33,870 bases of DNA, taken from contig JARVKB010000020.1 in the NCBI GenBank assembly GCA_029775925.1, positions 1 to 33,870 of the forward strand, given 5' to 3'. Below the pieces are notes generated by a model, which made no database searches, was not told where the DNA came from, and saw nothing but the letters and a program-made list of their open reading frames with translations. Below, in pieces: positions 1-8,160 of this stretch (position 1 is its first letter; each line of letters begins with the position of its first letter). Made by a program: the position numbers and the translations under genes. Source of the stretch: Nitrososphaeria archaeon (lineage in GTDB: Archaea > Thermoproteota > Nitrososphaeria > Nitrososphaerales > JACAEJ01).

Positions 1-917
<917 letters not shown>

Positions 918-1083
918 CGGGAGTACGGTTGGCTTTTGCGAGGGTACACGGCCCAAGTCAGATTCAATCTTGAAGTTGAATCTCCATCGATATTTGCGTA
1001 TTTGGAGGTTAAGGTTGCATCGCGAGGGCTCAGCCCATGAGCTTAACCTTAACGCCGCCGTAAATACGCCAAATATTTAAAAG
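918..1083 (-). promoter_or_regulatory. 16S rRNA leader and promoter
   Basis: Minus-strand TATA-like box CTTTTAAATATTT lies near 1070-1083, giving a start around 1045 and a leader of about 130 nt. The leader can form two hairpins. One pairs GTTAAGGTT with AACCTTAAC (around 1010-1052) and has GGGC/GCCC inside. The other pairs GATTCAA with TTGAATC (around 960-985). The sequence next to the mature 5' end probably forms one strand of the rRNA processing stem, whose partner lies off the window. Promoter and start are inferred from spacing. Confidence 0.5.
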
Positions 1084-1093
1084 ATAAAAATAG

Positions 1094-1702
1094 TTATTTA
1101 AATTTATCGTAATTATCCTTATATGATTGTCCTGTCAAAGAATCTTCTAGCAAATCTATCTTCAGTGAGACTTTCCTAGCATTTTGTTCATAGCCCTTTA
1201 ATGTTGAAATAAAACCCTTAACTATAGATGTTATAACGTTTTGAACATATGGTTTTAAAGGTATTCTTTTTCCATCTATTGTAAGATTGACTTTGATAGA
1301 AGGTAAACTCTCGATTTTACTTAATAAACTATCCAAAGGCATCCCAGTACTCCATGATGCCAAAGAATGAAGAGTCTTCTTACCGATGTTTATTTTTGTT
1401 AATAATTCGTCATCGAAACCTTCTGCTATAACGTAATCTAATGGGGGAACCAATTCTAATGCATCTAATATTTTCCCAGATTTGGCCAAAACAAATATAT
1501 TGGATGTATTTATCCCTATAACAGCCTCTGCACCTAAGCTAAGGAAACGATGAGCTTCTTTCTCAATAAATTTTAATTTTTTTCCTTTAACGGAAAACAC
1601 TATCGCTAGTTTATTGTCTTTTTTGATAAGTTCCTTTGTGATCCCTTCAATAAGGGAAATCCTGTTAGATTTAGTAGAACCTGTTATGCCAAAAAGCCTC
1701 AA
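1094..1702 (-). CDS. MobB-like protein with degenerate P-loop
   Basis: This 202-residue protein resembles the archaeal MobB family (molybdopterin-guanine dinucleotide cofactor adapter GTPases). It has an N-terminal beta strand and nucleotide-loop region, the AHRF..LGAEAVIGI segment, a VIAEGF motif like the family's VEGF, and a C-terminal part with IPLKPYVQN typical of archaeal homologues. The N-terminal loop reads GITGSTKS. The conserved glycine before the lysine of the Walker A motif is a threonine, so GTP binding is doubtful. It starts with TTG just after an AGGAG. It is the last gene of a PAC2-Hsp20-MobB-like minus-strand run (20 bp gap). No molybdoenzyme gene is nearby, so a role in cofactor delivery is only a family inference. 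Confidence 0.6.
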   Translation of the reverse strand: MRLFGITGSTKSNRISLIEGITKELIKKDNKLAIVFSVKGKKLKFIEKEAHRFLSLGAEAVIGINTSNIFVLAKSGKILDALELVPPLDYVIAEGFDDELLTKINIGKKTLHSLASWSTGMPLDSLLSKIESLPSIKVNLTIDGKRIPLKPYVQNVITSIVKGFISTLKGYEQNARKVSLKIDLLEDSLTGQSYKDNYDKFK

Positions 1703-1722
1703 ATCTCCTCTTCTCTTAATGG

Positions 1723-2118
1723 TTATAATATCTTTATTGTATACCTTTTTCTTACTTTAGGGAGCAAAACTTTCAGTATCCCATTTCTGAACGTAGCTTT
1801 AGCACCTTCAGGGTCGACTTTTTCTGGCAGTCTTATGGACTTTCTAAAAGTTTTGAACTCAAGCTGTTTCTGGCAAGTCCCCCACCTTTCCCATTTTATA
1901 CCCTCTTTCATCCTTGCAATTATCTCAAGGCGATCTTCTGTAACGCTCAGATCTATGTCTTCTTTTCTTTCAACAAAGGGAAGATCCACCATAACTACTA
2001 TCTCATTATTCCTGTCCTCAATATTGACAAGTGGGACTAAGCATTTCTCAGTAGCATCCCAAGAAGGACTCATTAATGCTTCAAATTCTTCAAGAATTTC
2101 ATCGATCCAGTCTGACAA
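1723..2118 (-). CDS. Hsp20 / alpha-crystallin family small heat-shock protein
   Basis: A small heat-shock chaperone that would bind unfolding proteins in the cytoplasm without ATP. It has the alpha-crystallin fold: a VxVDLP-like strand (VVMVDLPF), the FRKSIRLPEKVDP segment and the C-terminal GILKVLLPK motif, then a short tail ending in the TIKIL beta strand. A GTG at 2127 is possible. However, the ribosome-binding site GAGGTGA (2124-2130) sits 5 bases before the in-frame TTG at 2118, so I prefer that start (131 residues). It follows the PAC2 gene closely, which suggests coupled translation. Placement in an operon with a proteasome-assembly-type protein suggests a protein-quality-control unit. 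Confidence 0.85.
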   Translation of the reverse strand: MSDWIDEILEEFEALMSPSWDATEKCLVPLVNIEDRNNEIVVMVDLPFVERKEDIDLSVTEDRLEIIARMKEGIKWERWGTCQKQLEFKTFRKSIRLPEKVDPEGAKATFRNGILKVLLPKVRKRYTIKIL

Positions 2119-2133
2119 ATTTTTCACCTCTAA

Positions 2134-2883
2134 TCAATGGTACATCATAGGTATTTGTGTCTCTAATGGTTTTTTCATGGCCCCCATGGCTCCTTGTGTT
2201 TGCCTCATAAGGTCTCTAGCTTTAATTCTTATCTCATCAGACCTTTCTATTAATGGCTTAACATCTATATTCATATTTAAAATTTTATTGACTGATGAAA
2301 TTGCGGATGCTGCAGCACCTGGATCAGGATAGTTTAGAAAAGATTGGGCAAGAATCGCTATAGCTGGTATGTTTCTTCTTGAGCATTCTTTTAACAATAA
2401 AGCGTATATGCCTGCTATGAAACCTTCTTCCATTATTTCGATTTTATTCTTTTTTATTATGTTCAAAGCATCATCGTTATTTCCAATTCCAAAAACCATC
2501 GGATTGTCTATCTCCATCCTATCTTGAACAGGAATTCCAGTCAAAGATATAACTAGCTTAGCCCTTTTCTCCTTGAACCAGTCTGCAAGTGCTCTTACAA
2601 GATCGTAGATTACATTAGGCGGTATAGCTATCTCTGACGTAACTAAAAGGACCTTCTCATTACCGAATATTCTAACAGGCTCTGTAAGAATTCCTTTATG
2701 AAGCACCATCACAGGAGGAAAAGAAGGGGATTCTATATAGGCTACTTCATTTAAGCCCAATTGATCGACGATATGAGATACTGCGATGACTCCTACTAAG
2801 CCTATGTCTGGAAAGCCTTCTATGACTACTGGTGAAGTTACCTTGATACCTTCTTTCTCTACTATCTTTATTTCTTTTTGCAT
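2134..2883 (-). CDS. PAC2 family protein (proteasome assembly chaperone-like)
   Basis: This 249-residue protein has the PAC2 family signature GFPDIGLVG near residues 23-31, followed by the conserved blocks around SPSFPP, the ISLTGIPV strand and the YPDPGAAASAI segment. PAC2 proteins are related to eukaryotic proteasome-assembly chaperones; archaeal members are mostly uncharacterised. The gene begins at ATG 2883 directly downstream of an AT-rich TATA-like stretch (ATATATTAAATAA), so the mRNA is probably leaderless or nearly so. It is the first gene of the minus-strand operon with Hsp20 and the MobB-like gene. Confidence 0.85.
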   Translation of the reverse strand: MQKEIKIVEKEGIKVTSPVVIEGFPDIGLVGVIAVSHIVDQLGLNEVAYIESPSFPPVMVLHKGILTEPVRIFGNEKVLLVTSEIAIPPNVIYDLVRALADWFKEKRAKLVISLTGIPVQDRMEIDNPMVFGIGNNDDALNIIKKNKIEIMEEGFIAGIYALLLKECSRRNIPAIAILAQSFLNYPDPGAAASAISSVNKILNMNIDVKPLIERSDEIRIKARDLMRQTQGAMGAMKKPLETQIPMMYH

Positions 2884-3164
2884 AAAATGATTTAAATTAT
2901 TTATTTAATATATCTTTTTTTGATAAAAGACATGAACAAAGACTGAAGAAAATTTTAAGGCTTAATTTTTGAAAAATATTGGCTATAGAAGATTAAAGGA
3001 TTAACCACCGCCCCATTGATATCAAGATCAAATCTTAAGAAGACTTAAATCTATAATTTGATGCCTTATTTTACGGACCGATAGTTCAGGGTAGAATTGT
3101 TCAACCTCTAATACCTGACTTGCACTTGGGAGAATTTAAATAAAGGTCGGGCGATATAGGGGAC
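2884..3164. other. Intergenic region with a tRNA-like 5'-half
   Basis: AT-rich spacer between the PAC2 promoter and the LAGLIDADG fragment. From 3074 it reads like the first 25-30 bases of a tRNA: GGACCGA acceptor strand, TA, a GTTC/GAAT D stem. About 25 bases upstream is a TATA-like TAAATCTATAAT (3045-3056). No matching TpsiC arm or 3' acceptor strand (TCGGTCC) follows, so it is at best a decayed or partial tRNA. Confidence 0.3.
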
Positions 3165-3341
3165 GTGAGGGAACTCCGAATAACCCCACGTAGAAAAGCT
3201 ATACCAATGGAAGTTATTAAATCAAAAGTAGATAGAGCCTGGCTTGGTGGCCTTATACAAGGAGAAGGAGCTATAACTACATATTATATGAGAAGTGATG
3301 ATACTACCAAAGTCACGATCGACATAGATATTTGGCCCTGA
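3165..3341 (+). pseudogene. Truncated LAGLIDADG homing-endonuclease-like fragment
   Basis: A 58-codon frame (GTG at 3165, or ATG at 3207) encodes a short basic lead-in and then DRAWLGGLIQGEGAI, a clear match to the LAGLIDADG motif as seen in WLAGLIDGEGSI-type endonucleases. A beta-strand-like TTKVTIDIDI and then a stop follow. Working single-motif enzymes are usually 120-200 residues, so about two thirds is missing and no continuation appears in other frames before the tRNA at 3372. A TATA-like TTTAAATA (3135-3142) lies about 27 bases before the GTG, so it may still be transcribed. It is probably the residue of an intron- or intein-type mobile gene. Confidence 0.55.
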
Positions 3342-3371
3342 TATATCGAAACGTAGGATAAAATGAGAAAA

Positions 3372-3443
3372 GGGCCGGTCGTCCAGTGGTAGGACACCCG
3401 CTTTGCAGGCGGGAGGTCGCGGGTTCGAATCCCGCCCGGTCCA
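3372..3443 (+). tRNA. tRNA-Ala (anticodon UGC)
   Basis: A 72-base cloverleaf with all arms paired: acceptor GGGCCGG with CCGGTCC, D stem GTCC/GGAC, anticodon stem CCCGC/GCGGG with loop TTTGCAG, and T arm GCGGG-TTCGAAT-CCCGC. The anticodon is TGC. The G3:U70 wobble pair, the main alanine identity element, is present (G3374 with T3440). The discriminator base is A and no CCA is encoded. There is no intron. A TATA-like GATATATC lies about 28 bases upstream. An open frame across the tRNA on the other strand is an artefact. Confidence 0.97.
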
Positions 3444-3448
3444 CATAA

Positions 3449-4600
3449 CTACCATTTTTTGAATTTTATCGATTTTAATCGCTTTATTAGATTAAAGGAG
3501 TCTAACAAACTTCGACTTTGAGAACCGTTCTTCAGTTTTTTCTTAATCCCTCCTATACTTCTAAGTGTAGAAACGCCACAATTACAACTCTTGTTAATTA
3601 TGTATGATACATCTTTTGTACGGAATCTGATTAAAGGCATTCCTACTCTGCTCAAAGTCGTAAAAATTAATTCTCCTTCTTCTCCTGGTGCCAAGGGCTC
3701 TTTTGATTTGGCGTCCACCACTTCGTAGTAAAAATCAGCTTCATTGATATGAAGGCCATTTTGATAAAGACACTCTATAGCATTGGCCATGCCTGCTTCC
3801 ATAGTTCCATAATGATCTAAAGCTTTACAACCCCATGCTCTCTCAATCTCTTCTCTAATAGATTTTGTGAAGGGATGAAACTCACAGCCTCTACTTAATA
3901 ACATAATTTTAACCCCCGCTTTTCTAAGATCGTATTTTGGGATCAGAGTTCTTGTCATATTTACTAAATATGGATTAGAACCAATTATCAGTTTGGGCTT
4001 TATATCAAGTACCTTTTTATATTGTTCCTCAAAGTCTATGGATCCGGTAGAAACAAGTTCTGCACCTGCTTGTCTTACAGCCTTCTCAACCAAGTAGTTA
4101 CAACCCCATTGAGCTTCAAATGGAAAGACAATCTGGACTACATCATTACTACTTATACCTAACATCCTTATCGCAGCGGAAATGGAATCTATAATATTCA
4201 AAAGCTCATCCATTGTAAAGAAAATTCTTCTAAACTTCCCATCTGCTTCTTCTATTGTAAATCCTCTTAGAATACCGTCTTGAGTTATACATAAGAATAA
4301 ATATGGATCCTTCAACACATCCTTAGCTGTTGTGAATGGTATTTTACCGAAGTCTTCGAATGAGTTTATTTCTTCAGGTATTATTCTATTCTTTTCAAAG
4401 AGTCTCTTGTAGAAAATGCTTCTTTCATAAACATATCTCACCATTTTTTTAAGACTATAAAGCTTGTATTTTTCTAAATCGCTCTTGGTAATATCTTTTA
4501 AATCTTTATTCTTGAAAAGCTCTTGAAAAGCTTTGTCAGAATGGATTTTCCTCATGATGCTTTGGTGCACCCATTCTTCAAAAGGATTCGAGGAAGGCAT
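3449..4600 (-). CDS. Phenylacetate-CoA ligase / F390 synthetase-like protein lacking the P-loop
   Basis: This 383-residue protein belongs to the PaaK-like branch of adenylate-forming enzymes. The family's RxxYERSxFY start (YVYERSIFYKRLF), the LGISSNDVVQIVFPF block, the acidic HYGTMEAGM motif (A5-like) and the EEGELIFTTL...PLIRFRTKD motif are all visible. Active members carry an SSGTTG phosphate-binding loop before the TMDEL-like helix. Here that place reads DGILRGFTIEEADGKFRR, with no Ser/Thr/Gly loop. The C-terminal lid domain is also short against the roughly 430 residues of PaaK. It may be a non-adenylating relative. It is divergent from the DUF169 gene and ends five bases from tRNA-Ala. 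Confidence 0.65.
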   Translation of the reverse strand: MPSSNPFEEWVHQSIMRKIHSDKAFQELFKNKDLKDITKSDLEKYKLYSLKKMVRYVYERSIFYKRLFEKNRIIPEEINSFEDFGKIPFTTAKDVLKDPYLFLCITQDGILRGFTIEEADGKFRRIFFTMDELLNIIDSISAAIRMLGISSNDVVQIVFPFEAQWGCNYLVEKAVRQAGAELVSTGSIDFEEQYKKVLDIKPKLIIGSNPYLVNMTRTLIPKYDLRKAGVKIMLLSRGCEFHPFTKSIREEIERAWGCKALDHYGTMEAGMANAIECLYQNGLHINEADFYYEVVDAKSKEPLAPGEEGELIFTTLSRVGMPLIRFRTKDVSYIINKSCNCGVSTLRSIGGIKKKLKNGSQSRSLLDSFNLIKRLKSIKFKKW

Positions 4601-4680
4601 ATAGGATTAAAGATAAGAAATTAATTTATTTTAACCTTATCATAATTTTTGGGATTTTATCCAAAAATTGAAATATAAGT

Positions 4681-5484
4681 ATGGATGCAAATTCAATTAA
4701 GTGTATTCGTTTGAAGTGGAAAGAAATCTCTGAATTAATTAGAAGATACATATGCCTTTCTACAAATCCTGTCGGCGTATGGCTTTTTAAGAAAAGGGAT
4801 GATATACTTAATCTCCAAAATCTCAGATATATTGGTAGAAGAACGAACATATGCCAAATGATACCTATATCAAGATACAATAAAGATGCCACTCCCATCT
4901 ACACATTTAGAGAGAATGTGGCATGTGTTTGGGGAGCTGCATGTCTTGGGCTAATAAAAACTCCTGAAAGATTTTCTGATGGGTCCATATTCATAAATTT
5001 TGCGAAGGATAGATCAGCTTCTATTAGATTACAACAATCTGTTATCAATCTTGGTGAAGACGGTAAAAAGTACGAGGGCGTCATGTGCATGCCCCTTAAT
5101 GCTTCACCAGTAGACCCTCATGTGATCGTGATTTATATATCGCCAGCTCAAGCCCTTAGGCTGATAATCGCTTCTGCCTACAGTACGGGAGAAAGTATAG
5201 AGCTCATTACTGTTGGTCAGGCATCTGTTTGCTCAAGCATAGCCAAAGCAATTCTCACAAAGAAACCCAATATGGAGATACCTTGCATAGGAGATCGAGT
5301 TTTTGGATATGTTCAAGAACATGAGATGATCTTCTCCTTTCCTGCAGAATTTGCAGAGCAATTAGTGGAAGGATTAAAGGCGACCGAACAGGTAGCATCT
5401 TATCCATATCATCCATATTTAGATAGATTCATAATAATGCCAAATGTTAAATGGGAAACAAGTCAAGAAGATCTAAACCTTTAG
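4681..5484 (+). CDS. DUF169 family protein
   Basis: This 267-residue protein has the DUF169 pattern: an N-terminal TNPVGVWLFK strand (family PVAVKL), a cysteine-containing VACVWGAACLGL segment, a conserved central region and a GDRVFGYVQEHEM segment towards the C-terminus. The family is widespread in archaea and anaerobes; I know no firm biochemical function. It is transcribed divergently from the P-loop-less PaaK-like gene with 80 bp between them, so the two may share regulation. No Shine-Dalgarno sequence precedes the ATG, so the mRNA is probably leaderless. A second DUF169 gene lies at the right edge of the window. Confidence 0.75.
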   Translation: MDANSIKCIRLKWKEISELIRRYICLSTNPVGVWLFKKRDDILNLQNLRYIGRRTNICQMIPISRYNKDATPIYTFRENVACVWGAACLGLIKTPERFSDGSIFINFAKDRSASIRLQQSVINLGEDGKKYEGVMCMPLNASPVDPHVIVIYISPAQALRLIIASAYSTGESIELITVGQASVCSSIAKAILTKKPNMEIPCIGDRVFGYVQEHEMIFSFPAEFAEQLVEGLKATEQVASYPYHPYLDRFIIMPNVKWETSQEDLNL

Positions 5485-5488
5485 AAAA

Positions 5489-5749
5489 TCAAAGGCCAGC
5501 CCATCTGAGCCTTCTTCTAATGGTACTAAAGGTTGGCACCACCGAAGTTTTAAAATGCGGGCCCATGGTGAACTCGAGTGCATCAAAGGCAATCCGAACA
5601 AAAAAGGCAATTAGATAAGGAAACAGGAAGGCGCCACCACCATTAGAACCTAATATGTAAGGAAAACGCCAGATGTTACCTATACCCACGGCAGAGCTTA
5701 TGCTTACAAGGATAAAGCCTATACTAGATGACCATCTCTCTCGTGGCAC
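5489..5749 (-). pseudogene. Remnant of a sodium:neurotransmitter-symporter-family transporter
   Basis: The 86-residue frame matches the start of NSS/SNF transporters. It has the W-S-S-x-x-GF entry, the first membrane helix with [14 protein letters not shown] (sodium-site region) and [12 protein letters not shown], then helix 2 with a weak ALEFTMG and the tail before helix 3. Real members have 11-12 helices and about 430-500 residues, so roughly four fifths is gone. The frame ends four bases from the end of the DUF169 gene, suggesting a deletion or rearrangement at that junction. The start is GTG. It is unlikely to make a working carrier. Confidence 0.75.
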
Positions 5750-5904
5750 GGAACCATAAAATTAAAATGCAATTATAAATTTTCTTCTTAATACTATCGT
5801 TGTTGATTTTTACACAATCTTCACAATCATAATAGAAGTTATTAACCTCATGACATTATACTAATGGAAATTCTTTTAGACTTCTGATTAAATTATAATT
5901 TGGA

Positions 5905-7104
5905 TTGCCCAAAAGCCTTTCTCCCATTACAATATTCGGTTTAAGCACTGAAGGATATAAAATAGCATCATTTCTATCATCTTACAATTTACAAACTACT
6001 ATAATAGATGAAAATCTCAACGTTGGAATGCAGTTAAAAAGAGATATTCTTGAAAGATTCGATTCTGTTTCTGCACTTCTAGAAGATGAAGCTTTACTGA
6101 GTCTTGAGCCTGTAGAGGAGGCGATAAGCAAAGCAAAATGTATATTCTTCACTCCTAAGATAAGGGCTAAAGAAATAGAAGCCAGATCCATCATAAGCTC
6201 AAGGCTAAAGAGCATAGTAAAGAATCTCTCCAAAGGAACTATCTTTGTTAATACATTACCAACAAGTTATGGTGGTAATGTAGAAAATGCATCTTTAATA
6301 GAAAAGTTGACTGGTTTAAAAGCTGGTGCGAGCTTTGATTATATATATGCGCCATTAAGCCCTAGGACTAATCAGCCATCAGTCCTAGGCTCAATCAGGG
6401 TCGACCTGGATAAAGCCTTGATCGAACTCCTCGAATCTGCTTTAATGAATTTGCCCAAGATCTTACCTCTCAACTTAGCAGAGTTACTTTACTTCAAAAA
6501 AATAATAAAAAAATACAATTCTATGGTTACAGAGTTGGAGTTATTTGAAATTTTAGGCAAAGAAGGAAAATCGACTTTGAAGAATTTTACAGATGATCAT
6601 GAAATTTATTTGGAAAATATGGTTGAAAATTTGTTCGATATAAAAGTCATCTCAGATTCTTTGAAGACAGGGGAACCCATGAGGTATATGGTATCTGGCA
6701 TATTAAAAAGTCTCGATGGCTTCCTTAAATATCTAATAAACGAAGTTCGTTCTATCATAAGAGATGAAGGTTTTAAAGCAAGCAGAACGAGAATCCTAGT
6801 AGTCTGGTCAATAGATCCTTTTGAGATCAGAGGTGATAAATTGTCAACTCTTTCTAGCCTTGTGGAAAAACTCCATGATTGTGTCGGAGAAATTATCGCC
6901 TTCAACAATGTGCCTTATCTTAGGACTTTTTATGTAGAATCTGAAACAAAAAGAGGATTACCTCTTACAATGGATAAAGATAGCATAATCTTGACTTGCT
7001 CGAAGAATGATTTTGAATCAGTTTCTAAGAAAATCAAAGCTGAAAGACCAGAAATTAGGCCCATTATTATAAAAGCCAATCTTCCGATAGAAGTTATAAG
7101 ATAA
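5905..7104 (+). CDS. UDP-glucose/GDP-mannose dehydrogenase-like protein, catalytic Cys not seen
   Basis: This 399-residue protein follows the layout of nucleotide-sugar dehydrogenases. There is an N-terminal Rossmann strand-loop ITIFGLSTEGYKIA, the AISKAKCIFFTP strand, the TGLKAGASFDYIYAPLSP segment (family KAG.DF..AYSPER) and a central helix starting AELLYFKK (family AEL.K...). The C-terminal Rossmann half begins RTRILVVWSID. The family's catalytic loop GxGGxCxPKD is not visible, so oxidation of a UDP sugar by the usual cysteine is doubtful. Translation must start at TTG 5905 or an even rarer codon, because an in-frame stop lies just upstream. The 3' end overlaps the convergent PAP2 gene by 11 bases. 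Confidence 0.55.
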   Translation: MPKSLSPITIFGLSTEGYKIASFLSSYNLQTTIIDENLNVGMQLKRDILERFDSVSALLEDEALLSLEPVEEAISKAKCIFFTPKIRAKEIEARSIISSRLKSIVKNLSKGTIFVNTLPTSYGGNVENASLIEKLTGLKAGASFDYIYAPLSPRTNQPSVLGSIRVDLDKALIELLESALMNLPKILPLNLAELLYFKKIIKKYNSMVTELELFEILGKEGKSTLKNFTDDHEIYLENMVENLFDIKVISDSLKTGEPMRYMVSGILKSLDGFLKYLINEVRSIIRDEGFKASRTRILVVWSIDPFEIRGDKLSTLSSLVEKLHDCVGEIIAFNNVPYLRTFYVESETKRGLPLTMDKDSIILTCSKNDFESVSKKIKAERPEIRPIIIKANLPIEVIR

Positions 7105-8149
7105 GTATCATTAATAGGATAATTAGGCTAGGTAAAAGATAGATGAATATGCACAAGGCGGATACTATTATTAAGATGCTAAATATAAAGATGAGTAAGC
7201 CTAATCTTAAAATGAAATTTGATAACCTAACATTTTTTATTTTCTTAGAAGACAGCATCAAAACAACACTAATAGATTGTAAAAATAATGATAAAAGAGG
7301 GTAGATAAATGCAGACAATACAGATGAAGGCCAAAGAAAAATTAAACCATAATCAAAAAAGTTTCTCAAGTCTAAGATGATAGGCAAATAATATATTATG
7401 TATTGAGGATTAAGAAGACCAGGTTCTTTGATAAGGATGAAGTTAATAGAAAGGATTGAGAAAAATATGCAAGATAATGCAATAAAGATCATTTTCCTCC
7501 ATGGTTTTCTAGAGAAACTCACCCATTCATTGTTAATTTTATCTATAAACAAAAAGGATCTTTTTGTTAATATAAATATCAAATTGGCAACAATTAAGCC
7601 TAAAAGTGCCCCTGCAATTGCATCTGTTGGGTAATGAATACCAAGGTATACTCTTGAAAAGGCAACAATTACGGATAGGATCAATAAAGGAAAAGCCATT
7701 CTTCCATAATTTCTAAATGCTAAAGTGCTACCAGCAAAAGCCCTAAATGAGTGGCCGGAAGGGAAAGAAGAACCATACTCTTCCAATCCGATTAGCTTTA
7801 CGCCTGTTAATAATTCATAAGGTCTTGGGCGGTATAACACAACCTTCAAAAAGAGTCCTAATATTCCTGATGTAATTATGGTTATAGTTAAGAATATCGC
7901 AAATTTCTTTTCTTTAAATCCACCGTAAACCCATAAAACTATTATAAATAAGAGCCAAAATAACCCTCCACCAAATTCTGATAATACCAACATGATATTA
8001 TCTAAAGCTTCTGATCCAGAGGCACTGTTTATTGCATAAAGTATATTTTTATCATAAGAATAAAGCAATGAAGAATAAATAAAACAGACTAATGCTATGA
8101 AAAAGATCAATAGAAATATTATTGATAAAATCTCGTGCCTTTTCGTCAT
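7094..8149 (-). CDS. PAP2 family membrane phosphatase
   Basis: An integral membrane lipid-phosphate phosphatase of 351 residues. All three catalytic motifs are present: K102-x6-RP (KVVLYRPRP), PSGH at 130-133, and SR-x5-H-x3-D (S165, R166, H172, D176). Several hydrophobic helices surround them, with one at the N-terminus. Three to four further helices follow the PAP2 domain after residue 210, so the protein is longer than the usual 200-250. The likely substrate is a polyprenyl diphosphate or a phospholipid phosphate at the outer membrane face, by family. It ends in an 11-base overlap with the convergent dehydrogenase-like gene. Confidence 0.88.
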   Translation of the reverse strand: MTKRHEILSIIFLLIFFIALVCFIYSSLLYSYDKNILYAINSASGSEALDNIMLVLSEFGGGLFWLLFIIVLWVYGGFKEKKFAIFLTITIITSGILGLFLKVVLYRPRPYELLTGVKLIGLEEYGSSFPSGHSFRAFAGSTLAFRNYGRMAFPLLILSVIVAFSRVYLGIHYPTDAIAGALLGLIVANLIFILTKRSFLFIDKINNEWVSFSRKPWRKMIFIALSCIFFSILSINFILIKEPGLLNPQYIIYYLPIILDLRNFFDYGLIFLWPSSVLSAFIYPLLSLFLQSISVVLMLSSKKIKNVRLSNFILRLGLLIFIFSILIIVSALCIFIYLLPSLIILLMILIL

Positions 8150-8160
8150 AAAAACATCTT

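Noticed and set aside
1835-2332. 165-codon plus-strand frame
   Set aside because: It is antisense across the Hsp20 and PAC2 genes, whose protein families are clear.
3095-3125. Possible pyrrolysine tRNA (CTCTAAT loop)
   Set aside because: No anticodon stem or T arm can be formed around the loop, and no in-frame TAG methyltransferase is present in the window.
3222-3455. Minus-strand frame beginning MVVMWTGRDSNPRPPACK
   Set aside because: This is the translation of the tRNA-Ala gene read backwards, a familiar artefact.
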